Below, piece by piece: positions 6,241 to 8,752 of a DNA stretch of 8,752 bases. How positions within the stretch are numbered: position 1 is the first letter of the stretch; every line of letters starts with the position of its first letter. The notes below the pieces were generated by a model. That model searched no databases. It saw nothing but the letters and a program-made list of their open reading frames with translations, and was not told where the DNA came from. The DNA lies in NCBI GenBank assembly GCA_963578625.1, contig CAUZEO010000224.1, positions 1-8,752 on the forward strand, written 5' to 3'. The translations under genes and the position numbers were made by a program. This DNA comes from CAUZEO01 sp963578625 (lineage in GTDB: Bacteria > Verrucomicrobiota > Kiritimatiellia > SLOV01).

Positions 6241-6260
6241 ATTTCCCCTATTTGCCATCA

Positions 6261-6289
6261 TTGACGTTTTTGCTTAGTACTGCTAGTTT
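6261..6289 (+). promoter_or_regulatory. possible sigma70-type promoter
   Basis: TTGACG (6261-6266) and TAGTTT (6284-6289) are separated by 17 nt, about 75 nt upstream of the integrase ATG. The -35 is good and the -10 is poor (3 of 6 consensus bases). Confidence 0.22.
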
Positions 6290-6363
6290 GACGCTTGCAC
6301 GAATCGCGCTTTCTGATTCGCATTTGCGCACGGAGGCGAACACAGAGGAACAGACGAGCAATA

Positions 6364-6738
6364 ATGAAAACCCGATCCGGAGATCTCTTCAAACGCAACG
6401 GCATCTATTATGTGCAATGGCGCGTGGACGGGAAGCTTTTCATGCGCTCAACCCGCAAGCGGATCCGCAAGGAGGCCGAAATCGTCCGCGACGAGGAGGA
6501 GAAGTCGCCGGCGCTGAAGATCTCCGAGGCATTCCGCGCCTTCTTCAAGGCCCCTAACCGGTCCGACTCGAGCGAATCAACGCTTCAAAGCTACGAGTAC
6601 CAGTTCAAGACCTTTGCTAAGTGGGCAGGCGAACGTGGAATCGTCGCAATGCGCGACATCTCAGACAAGGCGGGCTCCGCGATCAAGGTGGAAGACCCGG
6701 ACACGCCCTATGTGGTCAAGTACGCACGGACGATGTAA
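6364..6738 (+). pseudogene. N-terminal fragment of a phage-type tyrosine recombinase (integrase)
   Basis: The ORF has 124 residues. The beginning (MKTRSGDLFKRNGIYYVQWR, then VDGKLFMRSTRKRIRKEAE) is the small N-terminal beta-sheet arm of phage-type integrases, and residues ~50-95 (LKISEAFRAFFKAP, STLQSYEYQFKTFAKWAGER) match the helical core-binding domain. The catalytic domain, with its Arg-His-Arg and Tyr residues, is absent; intact proteins are about 350-400 residues. After ISDKAG the sequence changes character (SAIKVEDPDTPYVVKYARTM), suggesting a deletion that fused foreign sequence and supplied the stop. A GAGGA lies about 13 nt before the ATG. It starts 124 bp from copy 1 of the transposase element and ends 14 bp before the next gene. 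Confidence 0.65.
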
Positions 6739-6752
6739 CCCGCCGTGTAAGA

Positions 6753-7814
6753 ATGCGAGCCGCTACCAAACCATGTGCCGCCGTTCTGTCCTTAATCGTC
6801 TCCCAGGCCTGTGCCGGTCCGGCGCCGGCCGAACCCGCCGACGCAGCGCAATCTCGTTTCCAGCCGGCTGAGACAGAACCCATGAGTTATCCCATGCTGC
6901 AGCTGACCAACGGAGTGCTCGACATGAGGATCTACACGCCGGACCGCGAAGCCGGTTTTTACCGCGGCGTGAGATTCGACTGGTCCGGCATCATCGAACG
7001 CGTTGAGTACAAGGGCCATCGATTCTACGGGCCCTGGCGCTCGGCGCATCAGTCCACCGGCAACGACTTCGTCAGCGGCCCCGCCGGAGAGTTCGCCATG
7101 GATGCACCGATGGGCTTTGATGAAGCTGCGCCGGGGCAATCATTTGTCAAGATCGGCGTCGGCATCCTTCGGCGTGCCGACGAGGAGGACTACACCTTTG
7201 CGGGCGAGTACGAGCTCATCAAAGCGGGAGAGTGGGCGGTGGACAACGGCAGAAATTGGGTCGAGTTTCGGCAGGAATTGAAGGGCGATCGAGGTTGGGC
7301 TTATCGCTATACCAAGCGAATAAGCCTCGGCGAGGACAAGCCGACGTTCGCGCTGGTTCACAAGCTGGAAAACATCGGCACCAGGACAATCGACATCGAC
7401 CACTACAACCACAACTTCACCTTGATCGACGGCGTGCCGTTCGGGCCGGACTACACCGTCACTTTTCCCTTCGCCGCCAAGGAGCCGAGGGAGATCAAGA
7501 GAGGACTGGCCTGGTTCCGCGGCACGGGAATCGAGGTCCTCAAGCCGCTGGGTGGCGAATCGCTGTGGATCAGGCTGCGGGGGGCCGGTGGAGTGGCCGA
7601 CAACGGCTGCACCGTCCGCAACAACAAAACGGGAGCGGCGGTTTCGTTCGCTGGAAACGTTCCCATCAAGGAGTTCCGATTCTGGGCCGTGGAGACAGCG
7701 GCCTGTCCTGAGCCGTTTATCCGGCTCAAGATCGCCCCAGGAAAAAGCGCGGAGTGGACGTGGGACTACGTGTTGAGTGTGGATGATTCCCTGCGGAAAA
7801 CCCGAAGGGATTGA
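6753..7814 (+). CDS. exported galactose-mutarotase-like protein of unknown function
   Basis: The protein has 353 residues from the ATG at 6753. This start was chosen because it opens a signal peptide (KPCAAVLSLIVSQACAG; Cys20 leaves a lipoprotein possible, though the box is imperfect), followed by a Pro/Ala-rich linker to ~residue 45. The frame is open back to 6621, but that part overlaps the integrase fragment and is not convincing. The mature part is a single beta-rich domain with LQLTNGVLDMRIYTPDREAG, GFYRGVRFDWSG, SFVKIGVGILRR, YTKRISLGEDKP, LVHKLENIGTRTIDIDHYNH and WAVETAACPEPFI. This order (nonsuperimposable strands, FVKIGVG, a YNHNF motif near 218-222) resembles galactose-mutarotase/aldose-epimerase-like folds in Bacteroidota- and Acidobacteriota-type proteins. 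Binding or isomerising a sugar outside the cytoplasm is inference. It sits intact between the two transposase copies. Confidence 0.75.
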   Translation: MRAATKPCAAVLSLIVSQACAGPAPAEPADAAQSRFQPAETEPMSYPMLQLTNGVLDMRIYTPDREAGFYRGVRFDWSGIIERVEYKGHRFYGPWRSAHQSTGNDFVSGPAGEFAMDAPMGFDEAAPGQSFVKIGVGILRRADEEDYTFAGEYELIKAGEWAVDNGRNWVEFRQELKGDRGWAYRYTKRISLGEDKPTFALVHKLENIGTRTIDIDHYNHNFTLIDGVPFGPDYTVTFPFAAKEPREIKRGLAWFRGTGIEVLKPLGGESLWIRLRGAGGVADNGCTVRNNKTGAAVSFAGNVPIKEFRFWAVETAACPEPFIRLKIAPGKSAEWTWDYVLSVDDSLRKTRRD

Positions 7815-7825
7815 ACCATTCGGGT
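7800..7825. repeat. inverted repeat across the 3' end of the mutarotase-like gene
   Basis: ACCCGAA (7800-7806) pairs with TTCGGGT (7819-7825) around a 12-nt loop that includes the stop codon. An A-run rather than a T-run follows, so it is not a standard terminator, but it may stabilise the 3' end. Confidence 0.35.
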
Positions 7826-7839
7826 GCGTTCGGGAAAAA

Positions 7840-7865
7840 AGGGGTCAGTGTGTTCATATCTTCAG
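7840..7865 (+). repeat. left terminal inverted repeat of copy 2
   Basis: It differs from the copy 1 left end only at its TCATATC (copy 1 TCATATG). It carries the stop codon of the transposase C-terminal frame at 7854-7856. Confidence 0.75.
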
Positions 7866-8473
7866 TAATTGCCTCTTGATTTTAGCGGACTTTCCCTTTC
7901 TAGCGCTCTCCATCACCTTGACCGCTTGGTAGATATTCGTCCGGCTTCCCATGTTACACTCGCGATCAATCCACTCGTTTGTCATGACGGTTTGCGCCTT
8001 GACGAGCCAGGCGACGCCTTGCTTGCGGGGATCGATTTTCTTCATCTCTTTCAATTCCGCTGCCGAGATGCCGAATATTTTTCCGCACTTCTGAATCAGT
8101 TCGTGGGCCTGCTTTTCGTTTCTTCAATTCGATCCAGCAACTGGTCCCGGAACGAATCTTCCCCCAGGTACCACCCCTGAAAAACGTGACCGACCAACGA
8201 GTGGCGAATGCTGTATCGCTGAACATAGGTTCCCTGGAACCACTGCATTCCCAGGGAGAGATTCGCCTCCGGGGTTTCGAGCAAGAGATGATAGTGGTTT
8301 CGCATCAACACGTAGCCGTGAACGATCCATCCGGTCCGGTCGCCGGTTTGCCCCAAGGTGGCGATAAATATGTTTCGATCTATATCATCTCTGAAAATCG
8401 TTTCTTTTCGGTTTCCCCGGCACATCACGTGATAACAGGCCCCGGGATATTCGATTCGTGGCTTGCGTGGCAT
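7854..8473 (-). pseudogene. Y1 transposase remnant with internal deletions
   Basis: From the ATG at 8473 the frame reads MPRKPRIEYPGACYHVMCRG and keeps the HUH motif (RNHYHLLLETP). At HVFQG it jumps directly to WYLGEDSFRDQLLDRIEETK, losing about 104 residues that in copy 1 include DYVHLNPARA and the candidate catalytic tyrosine. A second deletion then shifts the frame, which ends as KSRPTN at 8096. The original C-terminal frame survives downstream (8054 to 7854: MKEMKKIDPRKQGVAW to KRQLLKI), including a helix-turn-helix-like NMGSRTNIYQAVKVM. The product cannot be an active transposase, but its intact ends could be mobilised by a full-length copy elsewhere. Confidence 0.8.
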
Positions 8474-8514
8474 GGTGGATGCCTGTCAGACGGCAGGGAG
8501 AAAGGAACCCAAAA

Positions 8515-8540
8515 CTGAACATCTGAACACACTGACCCCT
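8515..8540 (-). repeat. right terminal inverted repeat of copy 2
   Basis: Identical to the copy 1 right end over 26 bp, and followed by the same ATTTGCC but without the 9-bp tandem duplication. Confidence 0.8.
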
Positions 8541-8569
8541 ATTTGCCGTTTGGATCGGCGCGGTGCGGA

Positions 8570-8752
8570 TCAATCATCGACTTGAGAGGGTACCAGGCTG
8601 ATCATTTTTGCGCCCGGCACTGGTTTCATCGCGCGGGGATCGGTTACGATCCTCAATTCGGCGTCCGGGGACAGTACGAACAGGGGATACGCCTGTTCAT
8701 CATGAATTTCCTGAAAGTCCTCGTAACTGAATTCTTCGGTGAGCCTGTTTAC
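8570..8752 (-). CDS. C-terminal fragment, probable cation:proton antiporter (N-terminus outside window)
   Basis: The minus-strand frame is open from the right edge to a TGA at 8570-8572, giving 60 residues: VNRLTEEFSYEDFQEIHDEQ, AYPLFVLSPDAELRIVTDPR, AMKPVPGAKMISLVPSQVDD. The pattern (T-EF-YEDFQ, PLFVLSPDAELRIVTDP, K-PVPGAKMISLVP) resembles the soluble C-terminal tail of NhaP-type cation:proton antiporters. No membrane segment lies inside the window, so the assignment rests on the tail only. Copy 2 of the transposase element ends 29 bp beyond the stop codon, so it inserted just downstream of this gene without cutting it. Confidence 0.5.
   Translation of the reverse strand, partial: VNRLTEEFSYEDFQEIHDEQAYPLFVLSPDAELRIVTDPRAMKPVPGAKMISLVPSQVDD

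Larger units (their letters stand above)
7840..8540 (-). mobile_element. Y1 transposase element, copy 2, internal-deletion derivative
   Basis: It has the same ends as copy 1: left 7840-7865 starting AGGGGTCAGTGTGTTCA, right 8515-8540 ending CACACTGACCCCT. It is 701 bp against 1071 bp in copy 1. Two deletions explain almost all of the difference: 55 bp corresponding to copy 1 ~5449-5504 (junction in GTT) and 313 bp corresponding to copy 1 ~5560-5873 (junction in CCCC). Both copies lie in the same orientation. Several scattered substitutions show they are not a very recent duplication. Confidence 0.8.

Noticed and set aside
7800..7834. Rho-independent terminator after the mutarotase-like gene
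   Set aside because: The stem is followed by A residues rather than T residues on the plus strand, and the A-run belongs to the transposase element edge.
5170..8540. Classical composite transposon made of two IS-like ends
   Set aside because: The copies are a single-strand-type Y1 transposase family, one is deleted and the other frameshifted, and no target-site duplication is visible around the whole unit. Kept only as a possible past recombination unit.
1..8752. CRISPR array, tRNA or rRNA genes
   Set aside because: No regularly spaced direct repeats and no tRNA-like cloverleaf or rRNA motifs were seen on either strand by eye.

Overview
The window is a GC-rich bacterial chromosome segment with long gaps, decayed genes, mobile-element debris and many short GTAG-headed intergenic hairpins. 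There is no rRNA, tRNA or CRISPR array to place it. The style (large secreted or glycan-related proteins of unknown function, REP-like hairpins, multicopy Y1/RAYT transposases) would suit a PVC-group, Hydrogenedentota-like or acidobacterial genome. That placement is inference only.

Layout. 1-1162 (+): the C-terminal 386 residues of a large protein that looks like a glycan enzyme or carbohydrate-active protein. 1228-1692 (+): an exported protein that appears cut short. 1693-1823: hairpin repeats between converging genes. 1824-2783 (-): an intact carbon-nitrogen hydrolase (nitrilase superfamily) with its Glu-Lys-Cys triad. 2784-3770: about 1 kb without an intact gene, holding two inverted copies of the hairpin repeat, pieces of a decayed secreted protein on the minus strand, a minus-strand terminator and a perfect 10-bp inverted repeat. 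3770-4012 (+): the C-terminal remnant of a GntR/FCD-type regulator. 4034-5116 (+): an intact enolase-superfamily enzyme (mandelate racemase/muconate lactonizing type), starting 21 bp after the remnant.

5170-6240 and 7840-8540 are two directly repeated copies of one Y1 (HUH) transposase element with the same 26-bp terminal inverted repeats. Copy 1 carries a nearly complete transposase gene broken by two +1 frameshifts. Copy 2 is an internal-deletion derivative with microhomology at both deletion junctions. Between them lie a truncated phage-type integrase (6364-6738) and an intact exported galactose-mutarotase-like protein (6753-7814). 8570-8752 (-) is the C-terminus of what is probably a cation:proton antiporter.

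Taken together, this looks like an accessory or degraded region. The intact enzymes (amidase-like hydrolase, acid-sugar or related racemase/dehydratase, mutarotase-like protein) fit small-molecule and sugar catabolism, but nothing ties them into one pathway. The most distinctive feature is the pairing of a Y1/RAYT transposase, here mobile as a discrete element with terminal inverted repeats, with several GTAG-led hairpins of the kind RAYT proteins are known to act on in enterobacteria.
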